Assembly (NCBI GenBank): GCA_017549505.1
Contig: JAFYUS010000018.1
Location: 1-64,000 of the forward strand
Source: Bacteroidales bacterium
GTDB taxonomy: Bacteria; Bacteroidota; Bacteroidia; Bacteroidales; UBA932
Direction: 5' to 3'
DNA: 64,000 nucleotides
Position numbers and translations under genes: made by a program. Under the pieces are notes generated by a model. It was given only the letters and a program-made list of their open reading frames with translations. It did not search any database and was not told where the DNA came from. Positions 55,658-63,988 of the stretch are shown here, piece by piece; positions within the stretch are counted from its first letter, which is position 1, and every line of letters starts with the position of its first letter.

Positions 55658-56743
55658 TTATTTGATCGTCTTGATGTAATCTACCAGAAGTCCTGTCAGC
55701 TTACGGCATTCCCTTGCTATGAAGAAGATAGCCTTGGGATATGTCTGCTGGATGTATGTGTTGGCGAAATGGGCTGCCGCCTCCTTCTTGTTCTTGGCCA
55801 GATATCGGAAATATGCTTCCAGATTCGCGCTGGCCTGAGCAATCTTTGCAGTCGGGATCTCGTCCACCTCGAGATGGCGGTAGACGTCCTCATTCACGGC
55901 CGACAGCTGATGGAGCTTGTATGAATCCAATGTCCTCTGGAGGTCGGGGTCACCGAACATCATGAGCACTTCCTTTCCTGTAACCAGCTTTGCATTCGAG
56001 ATACTTGACAGGAATACTGAGGCAGCCTTTCCTCCGACGATGCTGGAGATCACCTTTCCGTCGGAGGCAGTCAGATGGGATCTTCCGCTTATTATGTCGG
56101 AAACCCTCTTCCAGGCCCTTCGGTCAGGGGTCTTGTCCAGGCCCATGTCGGCATTATCCTTCATATCAGGGTCCTTGTCAAGCCAGAGACGGTTGTTGCT
56201 TATGAAATCAATGACCCGGGAATCCACACCCGCCTTCTTTGCCCAAAGAAGCCACTCGGCTACGGTAGGCTTGAAGTTCACGATATTGAACCTTGACACC
56301 AGAGCAGGATCGAGATCGGTCAGCTGATACTGGTCACCCATGTTCACTGCAGAGATGATGCGGCTGCCATCGGGAAGTTTCTTACCCGCCAGCTTGCGGT
56401 TAAGAGCAAGGTCCATCACAGTCTGGAGGATTTCCGGACGGGCACGGTTCAGCTCATCAAGGAAGAGCACGATGGGTTTTCCGTCTGTAGGGAACCAGTA
56501 AGGAGGTCTGAAGATTGTCTTGCCCGTTGCAGGATCCTTGTCTGGAAGACCGATGATGTCTCCCGGATCGCTCATCTGTCCGAGGAAAAGAGCGGTCACA
56601 GGCATGCCCTTGGCAGTGAAATACTCGGTCAGGATCTCGGACTTTCCTATTCCGTGATTTCCGACGAGCATGATGTTATGAGTGGAAGGGGTTACATCAA
56701 GCAGATGCTTGAGTTCAGTGATGTTGACAGAAATATTTCCCAT
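55658..56743 (-). CDS. MoxR-family AAA+ ATPase
   Basis: A 361-residue ATPase: Walker A GNHGIGKS, Walker B FLDELNRARPEILQ, and DPGDIIGLPDK; the sensor ALVSRFNIVNF and the C-terminal helical part follow. MoxR-VWA pairs act as chaperones that insert metals or activate substrates. It is the first gene of the MoxR-VWA-unknown operon. Confidence 0.92.
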   Translation of the reverse strand: MGNISVNITELKHLLDVTPSTHNIMLVGNHGIGKSEILTEYFTAKGMPVTALFLGQMSDPGDIIGLPDKDPATGKTIFRPPYWFPTDGKPIVLFLDELNRARPEILQTVMDLALNRKLAGKKLPDGSRIISAVNMGDQYQLTDLDPALVSRFNIVNFKPTVAEWLLWAKKAGVDSRVIDFISNNRLWLDKDPDMKDNADMGLDKTPDRRAWKRVSDIISGRSHLTASDGKVISSIVGGKAASVFLSSISNAKLVTGKEVLMMFGDPDLQRTLDSYKLHQLSAVNEDVYRHLEVDEIPTAKIAQASANLEAYFRYLAKNKKEAAAHFANTYIQQTYPKAIFFIARECRKLTGLLVDYIKTIK

Positions 56744-56803
56744 GATTGATCTCTATAAGTCTATTAAAGAGAGCAGTCATGGGAAATTTCTATCAATGAT
56801 CTT

Positions 56804-58120
56804 CTAGATATTTCTGGTAATTTTTGCGCCAAGGGCATTAAGACGGATGTCGATGTCCTCGTATCCGCGGTCTATCTGGTCGATGTTGCTGATCACGCTG
56901 GTGCCCTTTGCAGACATTGCGGCGATAAGGAGGGCGATACCGGCGCGGATATCAGGAGATGCCATTCTTCCGGCCCTGAGCTGATAACGATGGTCATGAC
57001 CTACGACAACTGCCCTGTGAGGGTCACAGAGGATGATCTGTGCGCCCATGTCGATGAGCTTGTCGACAAAGAAGAGACGGCTCTCGAACATCTTCTGATG
57101 GATCAGAACGCTGCCCTTGCACTGGGTCGCCATCACGAGGATCACGCTCAACAGGTCGGGCGAAAGACCCGGCCATGGAGCGTCTGCGATATTGAGAATC
57201 GAACCGTCAAGGAACGAGTCTATCACATAGCTCTCCTGTTCAGGAACATATATGTCATCTCCCCTGCGCTCAAGATTCACACCCAGCTTGCGGAAAACCT
57301 CCGGAATCATTCCGAGTTCACCATAGGCAACATCCTTGATCGTAATGCTGCTGCGGTTCATGGCTGCCAGAGCGATGAACGAGCCGATCTCGATCATGTC
57401 CGGAAGGATCTTGTGCTGCGTACCGCCGAGGCTCTCGACACCTGTGATGGTCAGCAGGTTGGATCCGATGCCTTCGATCTTCGCGCCCATGCGTACGAGC
57501 ATCTTGCAGAGCTGCTGGAGGTATGGTTCGCATGCTGCATTGTAGATTGTCGTCACGCCTTTGGCGACGACAGCGGCCATCACGATGTTCGCCGTACCGG
57601 TCACCGATGCCTCATCCAGGAGCATGTACCTTCCTTCGAGGGTACGGCCTTCGGGAACATGGAGATGGAAGGCCTTCATATCGGTGTCATATTCCTGGCT
57701 TGCGCCGAGGTTCATGAATCCGAGGATATGGGTATCCACTCTGCGACGACCGATCTGGTCACCGCCGGGCTTCGGGAAATATGCGCGGCCGAAACGGGCG
57801 AGAAGCGGACCGACGACCATCACCGACCCGCGAAGTTTCGCACACTTCGCGACGAAGTCGGCACTCATGATGTAATCGACATCTATCTCGTCTGCCTTGA
57901 ATGTATACACTCCTTTTTCATGACGTGTCACCTTGACACCCATCCCTTCCAGAAGAAGGATAAGGTTCTTTACATCAAGAATCTCGGGTATGTTCTCTAT
58001 ACGGACCTCTTCCTTGGTGAGCAATACGGCACTGATGACCTGCAGAGCCTCGTTCTTGGCGCCCTGCGGCCTGATTGTACCGCTCAGCTTATGTCCGCCT
58101 TCTACTACAAATGAACTCAT
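56804..58120 (-). CDS. murA: UDP-GlcNAc 1-carboxyvinyltransferase, Asp variant
   Basis: The start MSSFVVEGGHKLSGTI (ATG 58120) gives 438 residues. EPSP-synthase-like fold, KNEAL (Lys22/Asn23), LLARFGRAYFPKPGGDQIG. The catalytic Cys of E. coli MurA (Cys115) is Asp121 here, a replacement known to keep activity and to make the enzyme insensitive to fosfomycin. It catalyses the first committed step of peptidoglycan synthesis. It lies 11 bases after the GH31 gene. Confidence 0.95.
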   Translation of the reverse strand: MSSFVVEGGHKLSGTIRPQGAKNEALQVISAVLLTKEEVRIENIPEILDVKNLILLLEGMGVKVTRHEKGVYTFKADEIDVDYIMSADFVAKCAKLRGSVMVVGPLLARFGRAYFPKPGGDQIGRRRVDTHILGFMNLGASQEYDTDMKAFHLHVPEGRTLEGRYMLLDEASVTGTANIVMAAVVAKGVTTIYNAACEPYLQQLCKMLVRMGAKIEGIGSNLLTITGVESLGGTQHKILPDMIEIGSFIALAAMNRSSITIKDVAYGELGMIPEVFRKLGVNLERRGDDIYVPEQESYVIDSFLDGSILNIADAPWPGLSPDLLSVILVMATQCKGSVLIHQKMFESRLFFVDKLIDMGAQIILCDPHRAVVVGHDHRYQLRAGRMASPDIRAGIALLIAAMSAKGTSVISNIDQIDRGYEDIDIRLNALGAKITRNI

Positions 58121-58131
58121 GTGATATTTAT

Positions 58132-60660
58132 TTAAAGGTTCCTGCCGCAATGGCCGAGGAACCATTCAACGTCTTCTTCCTTCATTCGAGGCTGAGCCTT
58201 GAGGACTTCCTCCAGACGCTCATAGTCCTTCATGAACTCTGCCACAAGCTCTGCAGCAGACTCGGGAGCATACATAGCTGCCTCATTGACAGTTCCCATC
58301 TTTCCGAGAGCATCATATGGATCAATACCTGTACGGAACTTCAGGGCTTCGATCGACCTTCCCATCCTTCTTGAATATCCTGTGACGCCGCATGCAAGCG
58401 AAGTGTCCTCCGAAGGATATGTGATCACGATCTCCTTCTGCTGTGCGCAGTCAGTAACAGGGACCTCGACTGTGAACGAGAAATCCGTACCGTCGTATGA
58501 ATAGTCGGTCGGAACACCGTTGACAGCCACAGTCTCAGGAGCTACACTTGCAACCACCTTTACCTTGAACTGACGTTCTGCAGGCATTCCTGCATACTGG
58601 CCCTGACGTGGTGCGATCGTCACGGTCTGGACATTTCCGTTCCATACATTCGACACTGCAGTAGTTGCAAACTCATCTGCGTAGTTCTTGTCATTTCCGG
58701 CATCCTCATACATGCTGAATGAACCGTTGCCTCCAGGGAAGACTGTAAGGGTGATATCTTCGTCGTTGCTGTCAAGGTTATTCACCTCGTTTCCATAGAA
58801 TGGAAGAACAGAACCTGCCTTTACATAAACTCCGTACTCATCGAGAGCGAAATGACGTTTTACTACAGCGCCGCCCTTGAGCATCGTACCTGTATGGAGC
58901 TCGAACCACTCGCCCTCAGGGAGCCATACATCAACTTCTGCAAAGCCGTCTGTCGCAGGTTTTACGACAGGAGCGATGAGCATGTCGTCACCGAACATGT
59001 ACTGGCTGCGGAAGTCATATGCCTCCTGGCACTCAGGATAGTCATAATACATCGGACGGCAGAGGGCAAGAGCCTCATCATAACCCTTACGGGCCATAGC
59101 ATAGATGTACGGTGCCATCACGTAGCGCTGACGCACGGTCTGACGGATAACATTGGTATATTCTTCAGTGAATATCCACGGTTCCTTGTTCAAGCCACCG
59201 TTCTTCGAACTGTGTGTACGCATCACAGGGCTGAAGCCGCCGTACTGAAGCCATCTTGTGTACATCTCAGGATCGATGGAATCGCCGAGGTGACCTCCGA
59301 TATCGTGGCTCCAATATCCATAGAGTACATTCGAAGATGTCGCTGTGAAGTATGGCTGGAACTCGAGTGACTTCCATGTGATTGTAGCATCGCCTGAAAA
59401 GCCGATCTGATAACGGTGGTTACCGAGTCCGCCCCAACGATGGTAAAGCATAGGACGCCTGTCGCCATGGCGCTGCATATCGCTGAAGTAGCAGTAGTTG
59501 ATCCACCATGTATTGTGAAGCTTCGGCATCTCAGTATCATATACATGCTGCTGCCAGTCAAGCCACCAGAAGTCAACTCCTTCCTTCTGCATAGGGTGCA
59601 TGACCTTGTCAAACATGTTGGTCATGAACTTCTTGTCCGAGTTGATCCATTCTATACGGTCCTTTCCTTCAGGATCTTTTCCAAGACTCTCTGCAAGAGC
59701 CGGATAGCACTCTTCCCAGTGGTCGAAGCCTTCTGCAGGGTGGAGGTTGATGGTGATCTTGAGTCCCTTGTCCTTCATCTGTGACATGAACTTCTCCGGA
59801 TTCGGGAATATGCTCTTGTTCCAGGTCCAGCCTGTCCAACCGCCACGTCCCGGATCAGTATAATGCCAGTCCATATCTACCACGAGTACATCGAGAGGGA
59901 TGTCATAGGCAGCCATCTTGTCCACAAGCGTACGGAGTTCCTTGTCGGAATATGCCCAATAACGTGACCACCAGTAACCGAATGTGAAGCGAGGAGGCAG
60001 AGGCATCTTGCCGGCAAAGACGGTGAAATCCTTGAGGGCAGCCTTGTAGTCATGTCCATATGCCATGAAATACCAGTCCTGGCATTCCTTGGTCTCTCTT
60101 TCCTTTACCCAAGCCCACTCGGAATCGTCAAACAGAAGGTTATCCGACTCGTCAATCAGAGTCCAGCCGTCACGGGCGATGACTCCATCCTCGAACGGAC
60201 GCACTTCTCCCTTCTTGGAATCCTTTACCCAGTCCTGGGTCTGGAGATCTCCATCAAGGCCGTCGAGAGTACGGAAGGTACCCTTGAGGTTCTCCTTCTG
60301 CTTCATGCCCGGCTTCCATGTGAAGAAGCCGTCTGCAGCCTTGATTGTGAGGTTATCCTTTGTAAACTTTCCGGTCCCCTTCCTATATGTCAGGGTCATC
60401 TTGGATGTTATGACCTCAACATTCTTACCTGCTTTACGAACCTTGTAATCTACTGCAGGATAATCCCTTTCAGATGCCACAAAAGACGGGAGGTCAGTAA
60501 ACTTTCCCTCCGGCTGCCACTCGAGCCTGATGACTCCGTCAGTGACTACAGTGAAACGCACTGTCGCGTCCTGATAGGCTACATTGTCCTTCTCCTGCGC
60601 CGCCATGATGACAGCGACGCACATTGTCAGAAACGATAGTATCGTCTTTTTCATAGTCAT
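58132..60660 (-). CDS. GH31 glycoside hydrolase
   Basis: An 842-residue exported enzyme (signal peptide ending VIMAA). N-terminal beta-sandwich (about 25-210), TIM barrel (about 215-560), DUF5110-like and further C-terminal beta parts. The candidate nucleophile is Asp368 in DFWWLDWQQ, where most alpha-glucosidases have WxDMNE, and the candidate acid/base is Asp424 in GFSGDATITW. The motif indicates a non-standard subgroup; substrate may be alpha-glucoside, alpha-galactoside or alpha-GalNAc. The last 70 residues look helical. It starts at the base next to the SPFH gene stop. Confidence 0.88.
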   Translation of the reverse strand: MTMKKTILSFLTMCVAVIMAAQEKDNVAYQDATVRFTVVTDGVIRLEWQPEGKFTDLPSFVASERDYPAVDYKVRKAGKNVEVITSKMTLTYRKGTGKFTKDNLTIKAADGFFTWKPGMKQKENLKGTFRTLDGLDGDLQTQDWVKDSKKGEVRPFEDGVIARDGWTLIDESDNLLFDDSEWAWVKERETKECQDWYFMAYGHDYKAALKDFTVFAGKMPLPPRFTFGYWWSRYWAYSDKELRTLVDKMAAYDIPLDVLVVDMDWHYTDPGRGGWTGWTWNKSIFPNPEKFMSQMKDKGLKITINLHPAEGFDHWEECYPALAESLGKDPEGKDRIEWINSDKKFMTNMFDKVMHPMQKEGVDFWWLDWQQHVYDTEMPKLHNTWWINYCYFSDMQRHGDRRPMLYHRWGGLGNHRYQIGFSGDATITWKSLEFQPYFTATSSNVLYGYWSHDIGGHLGDSIDPEMYTRWLQYGGFSPVMRTHSSKNGGLNKEPWIFTEEYTNVIRQTVRQRYVMAPYIYAMARKGYDEALALCRPMYYDYPECQEAYDFRSQYMFGDDMLIAPVVKPATDGFAEVDVWLPEGEWFELHTGTMLKGGAVVKRHFALDEYGVYVKAGSVLPFYGNEVNNLDSNDEDITLTVFPGGNGSFSMYEDAGNDKNYADEFATTAVSNVWNGNVQTVTIAPRQGQYAGMPAERQFKVKVVASVAPETVAVNGVPTDYSYDGTDFSFTVEVPVTDCAQQKEIVITYPSEDTSLACGVTGYSRRMGRSIEALKFRTGIDPYDALGKMGTVNEAAMYAPESAAELVAEFMKDYERLEEVLKAQPRMKEEDVEWFLGHCGRNL

Positions 60661-61512
60661 TTATTTCTTCTTGATATCCCAGAAAGTGCTTGAATGATTA
60701 CCCAGGAGGACATCTACATTGACGTTCGGCTTGTCTCGTACCATCTCCACCTTCAGATTCTCGAGTTCGAGGGCGCGGAGAGCGATGAACTGCTCAGGAG
60801 AAAGTCCCATCTGCTTCTGGTATTCCTTATCGGCGAGGGCACGCTTGTTCTCTGTGATGCGGCGCTGTTCCTCCATCTCCTGCTGCTTGAGCTGGGTCTG
60901 CTTCTGCTGTGCCATGGTAGCGGTCTTGTTGAGCTCCGCCATCACCTCGCTGTTAGGCTTTGCCTTGTCCACCACCACATTCACGATATCGACAGGGAAT
61001 TCCTTGTCTTCATCAAGACGTACGATGTACTCCTGGAGTTTCTCTGTAATGTCTACCTTTACAGAGTCATATACCTCACGGTTGCTTACGAGTGTGTACA
61101 TATCGTATGTAGAGATGAAATTTCTTACGATCTCGCGGAAATTCTCCTTGATGTTGTTGCTGTACCAGTCCTGTCCGTAGTTCATATGAAGGATCGGAGA
61201 CTTTCCTCTCTGGATTCTGAGGGTAAGGTGCGCACTGAGGTCGAGCGGAGTATTGTCGTCGCAGAACACATCGTCAAAAGTTTCTGTATACTTTACAGGA
61301 ACATGCTTATAGGTCACAAAGTCAGTAGAGAACACCTTCCAGGCTGAACCCTCGACAAGTGCCTTAGGGTCCACACCGCCCTTACCGAAGACATAAGGCT
61401 TCTTGATGAAGACTCCTTCCTCATCACCATCCACTCCGCAAAGGCTGCATCCTGTAAGAGCCATTGCAGCAAGCACCATAACGATGCCACTGAAAAACAT
61501 GTTTCTTTTCAT
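60661..61512 (-). CDS. SPFH/prohibitin-like lipoprotein
   Basis: A 283-residue protein with a lipobox (LTGC, Cys22), an SPFH/band-7 domain (about 45-195; IKENFREIVRNFISTYDMYTLVSN) and a strong coiled coil (about 190-245, Gln/Glu/Lys-rich). SPFH proteins scaffold membrane domains; here lipid anchoring on the outer side is inferred from the lipobox. The -7-like TATATTTG at 61542-61535 is a weak promoter candidate. It shares an operon with GH31. Confidence 0.82.
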   Translation of the reverse strand: MKRNMFFSGIVMVLAAMALTGCSLCGVDGDEEGVFIKKPYVFGKGGVDPKALVEGSAWKVFSTDFVTYKHVPVKYTETFDDVFCDDNTPLDLSAHLTLRIQRGKSPILHMNYGQDWYSNNIKENFREIVRNFISTYDMYTLVSNREVYDSVKVDITEKLQEYIVRLDEDKEFPVDIVNVVVDKAKPNSEVMAELNKTATMAQQKQTQLKQQEMEEQRRITENKRALADKEYQKQMGLSPEQFIALRALELENLKVEMVRDKPNVNVDVLLGNHSSTFWDIKKK

Positions 61513-62068
61513 AGCTTTTGATATTTACAATTGACAAATATACGAATTTAAACCTTAAAGAGGCCTATATTCCTCCTGTTATATCACTCTGAAAGACCAG
61601 ATGAGGTCATTTTGAAAGAATGTCGGTGATATACGGCAGATATCATGGCAGCTTATTTACTGAATATCAACGTATTAGCACCAGATGCCTACTATATTTT
61701 GCAGCAGGCATCTATATCTGAAACGCTAGCACACAGAGGTTTAAGCGCCATGAAAATTACATAGGACATTAGGTGCCACAGAAGAATTCATCCAAGACGT
61801 TGAGCGAGTTAAACATGCTCTCAAAACACTCCAATGCAGTTTGGCCCGCTCAACGGTCGAAATTTCCTGCCGTTGAGCGACGGGGAACTACCTAGAACCA
61901 AGTCCTGGGCAATCTAGCCCGCTCAACGGCTTGGCTTTTAGTTTCCCTCAGGGATATATTTGGGGATTTACATATAGGCTGCGGGCCTGACGGACGATGC
62001 GGCCTGAGGGCCACGCATCGTTTCCGCTCAGGCCCGCAGCTGCAGTGTCATGTCTTTCTGAGGAAGAA
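61513..62068. other. Gene-free 556-base gap with short repeats
   Basis: No ORF with protein-like character. It holds a promoter-like box next to the SPFH gene, four copies of CGTTGAGCG (61798-61806; inverted 61847-61856; 61870-61879; inverted 61920-61929), two of which form a 10-bp stem-loop, and a GC-rich inverted repeat at 61978-62040. Codon-less sequence between the copies resembles decayed coding or intergenic DNA. Confidence 0.6.
61978..62040. repeat. GC-rich inverted repeat just downstream of the TIR-FGE gene
   Basis: A 13-bp perfect outer stem (61978-61990 with 62028-62040) and an inner 8-bp stem (61994-62001 with 62014-62021). It begins 28 bases after the end of the TIR-FGE gene and has no T-run in that gene's direction. 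Many DGR variable regions have such a hairpin/cruciform shortly downstream. Confidence 0.6.
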
Positions 62069-63280
62069 CTAAAGACAAAGACGGAAGCCAAGGATGTCGA
62101 AACTGTCGTCAGGCGAGTAGCTGCTGCGGTCAGATAAACGGCAGCTCCCCGGGACGCAGTTCCAACAACCACCACGGCTGACGCGATAGGAGCCGCTGGA
62201 TGAGCCAGACGGATTGGTCTGAGAGGATGAACTATAATCTCCATACCAATCGCTGCACCATTCCCAAACATTTCCTGCCATATCGTATAGTCCTAACTCA
62301 TTCGGGATTTTGGTACCGACATCATGAGTTTTTTTTCCGCTGTTATCAGTATACCAAGCAACATCTCCTATCGTATTGCTTCCGGAATACTTATATCCCT
62401 TGCTCTTTTTCCCTCCTCTTGCTGCATACTCCCACTGAGCTTCGGTCGGCAACTTGAAGTTCTTGCCGGTCAAACTGTTAAGTTTACGGATAAATACCTG
62501 GCAGTCGTCCCATGAAACCTGCTCCACAGGTCTGCGAGCGCCTTTGAAATGGCTAGGGTTACTACCCATAACAGCTTCCCAAAGTTCCTGAGTCACTTCA
62601 TATTTTCCAATACAGTAACTGTTAAGAGTAACTTGATGTACGGGCTTCTCCCAAGAATAAGCCTCACTATCATCAGACCCCATCTTGAAAGTACCTCCCT
62701 CAACAAACACCATCGGATATTCAACCCCTTTGACATTCAACACAAAGTCACCGGAATCTTGTGTTTGAGGTTTGTTATCAGCTGCCACTTTCGAGACAGA
62801 TGACAGAGATTTTCCATGACAGTCCTTGAAAAGCTTGCCGCTGCCGCATGGACAGAGAGGTTCAAAAACATAATCTCGGGTAAGCCAAGAACGTAAATCA
62901 GTCAATAACTTCTTAAACTGATCTGGGTCAAATGAGTCTATATTGTTCTTTGAACCATATTCCAACAGGAATATATTATCCAACTGAGACGTATCCAATT
63001 TGACCAAAATGACACGCTTTTTCTTTATCTGGGCATAGTTCAATTCCTTGACAGTCCAATCTGTCTCGAAATCTATGTTGAGATGTGCTGAAGAGTGCAT
63101 GAAAAGTACAACTTCAGCAGCATCTATTGCGCGACAAATCACAGAAGCAAACTGCGCACTGCTCTTAATTCCATCAAGATCCATCCAACATTTGCAGCCG
63201 AGTTCCTTTTCTATTCTAGCAACTATAGGAAAAACTTTATCCTTATCTATCCTCTTGTAGCTGATAAATATCTGCTCCAT
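62069..63280 (-). CDS. TIR / SEC-C / FGE-sulfatase fusion, putative DGR target
   Basis: A 403-residue cytoplasmic-type protein: TIR domain (1-135; IFISYKRIDKD, candidate NADase Glu79 in DWTVKEL), a SEC-C zinc motif (CPCGSGKLFKDCHG, Cys143/145/154), a short linker and an FGE-sulfatase/C-type-lectin-like domain (about 185-403). The last 32 residues (369-400) look like a DGR variable region: codons at 374, 375, 376, 379, 384, 386-388, 392 and 394-396 all end in C and could derive from AAC. Cys375 and Cys380 also match the spacing of the catalytic pair of formylglycine-generating enzyme, so enzymatic function is an alternative. It is 33 bases downstream of the DUF1566-like gene. Confidence 0.85.
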   Translation of the reverse strand: MEQIFISYKRIDKDKVFPIVARIEKELGCKCWMDLDGIKSSAQFASVICRAIDAAEVVLFMHSSAHLNIDFETDWTVKELNYAQIKKKRVILVKLDTSQLDNIFLLEYGSKNNIDSFDPDQFKKLLTDLRSWLTRDYVFEPLCPCGSGKLFKDCHGKSLSSVSKVAADNKPQTQDSGDFVLNVKGVEYPMVFVEGGTFKMGSDDSEAYSWEKPVHQVTLNSYCIGKYEVTQELWEAVMGSNPSHFKGARRPVEQVSWDDCQVFIRKLNSLTGKNFKLPTEAQWEYAARGGKKSKGYKYSGSNTIGDVAWYTDNSGKKTHDVGTKIPNELGLYDMAGNVWEWCSDWYGDYSSSSQTNPSGSSSGSYRVSRGGCWNCVPGSCRLSDRSSYSPDDSFDILGFRLCL

Positions 63281-63313
63281 ATAACTTGAAATTCAGAATA
63301 TCGTTTTTAAGAT

Positions 63314-63988
63314 TTAGAATGCACACACAGCACGGACATAATTTAAAGTATTACAATTGCTATGATATATGGTTGCATTATACATATTTACTACCATAGC
63401 ATTGATATAGCCATATCCGGTTGATGACCAATAAGGCATACTGGCTTCTCCCCTGACTGCCATTTTTTCACCACACTTCTCCAGCACTTCATTCACTATA
63501 GAAAAGACAGAATCATTCAAAAAAAGTTCTTTCAGCTCATCAATTGCAGGCAGATACCATCCTTCGCCATGATCAGCACACCAAGCGAATGCCGGATATT
63601 TTCTTTGCCAGTCATTCTCGCTCATTACGACTTTCTGGTTCTTCATTCCATCCTTCTCATCTTTTGTAGAATGATCAAAAATGAATGTAGTATTGACAGT
63701 ACCGCGTCCCGAATTCCATTTGGTAGCAACCTGATCCAGACTGACTATCTTGCCATGTCTTCCTGTAGAATCAACCCAGAATACTATTCCTTTCTTTACA
63801 CCGACATTATAAAAATCACCGATTTTCCACTTACTGCCATTGTCAATAGCAAACATAGAGTCTATAGCAGCCAAAATGGCTGCACCCTGCTTGACACTTT
63901 CACTCATACTTGAAGAAACCGGCTTTGAAACAGGTCTAGTTACAGGTCGGGAAACAGAAACCTTTATCTGCCTACCCAGAAGGTTCAT
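63314..63988 (-). CDS. DUF1566/Lcl-like C-type-lectin-fold protein, N-terminus may extend out of the window
   Basis: At least 224 residues. The ATG used (63988) is the first in the window, but the frame stays open to the edge, so the true start may be beyond it. An N-terminal Ser/Pro/Val/Arg stretch (SRPVTRPVSKPV) precedes a DUF1566-like domain (GIVFWVDSTGRHGKIVSLDQ, GEGWYLPAIDELKEL). The C-terminal MPYWSSTGYGYINAM...YVRAVCAF has the shape of a DGR variable region (Tyr, Asn, Ser, His-rich). It lies 33 bases before the TIR-FGE gene on the same strand. Confidence 0.75.
   Translation of the reverse strand: MNLLGRQIKVSVSRPVTRPVSKPVSSSMSESVKQGAAILAAIDSMFAIDNGSKWKIGDFYNVGVKKGIVFWVDSTGRHGKIVSLDQVATKWNSGRGTVNTTFIFDHSTKDEKDGMKNQKVVMSENDWQRKYPAFAWCADHGEGWYLPAIDELKELFLNDSVFSIVNEVLEKCGEKMAVRGEASMPYWSSTGYGYINAMVVNMYNATIYHSNCNTLNYVRAVCAF

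Noticed and set aside
56990..58114. 374-codon plus-strand frame opposite murA
   Set aside because: It is antisense to a conserved enzyme and has no protein-like features of its own.
61513..62068. Template repeat or reverse transcriptase of a DGR in the gap next to the TIR-FGE gene
   Set aside because: No stretch resembling the variable region (for example the GGCTTCCG end) and no reverse-transcriptase-like ORF occurs in the window.
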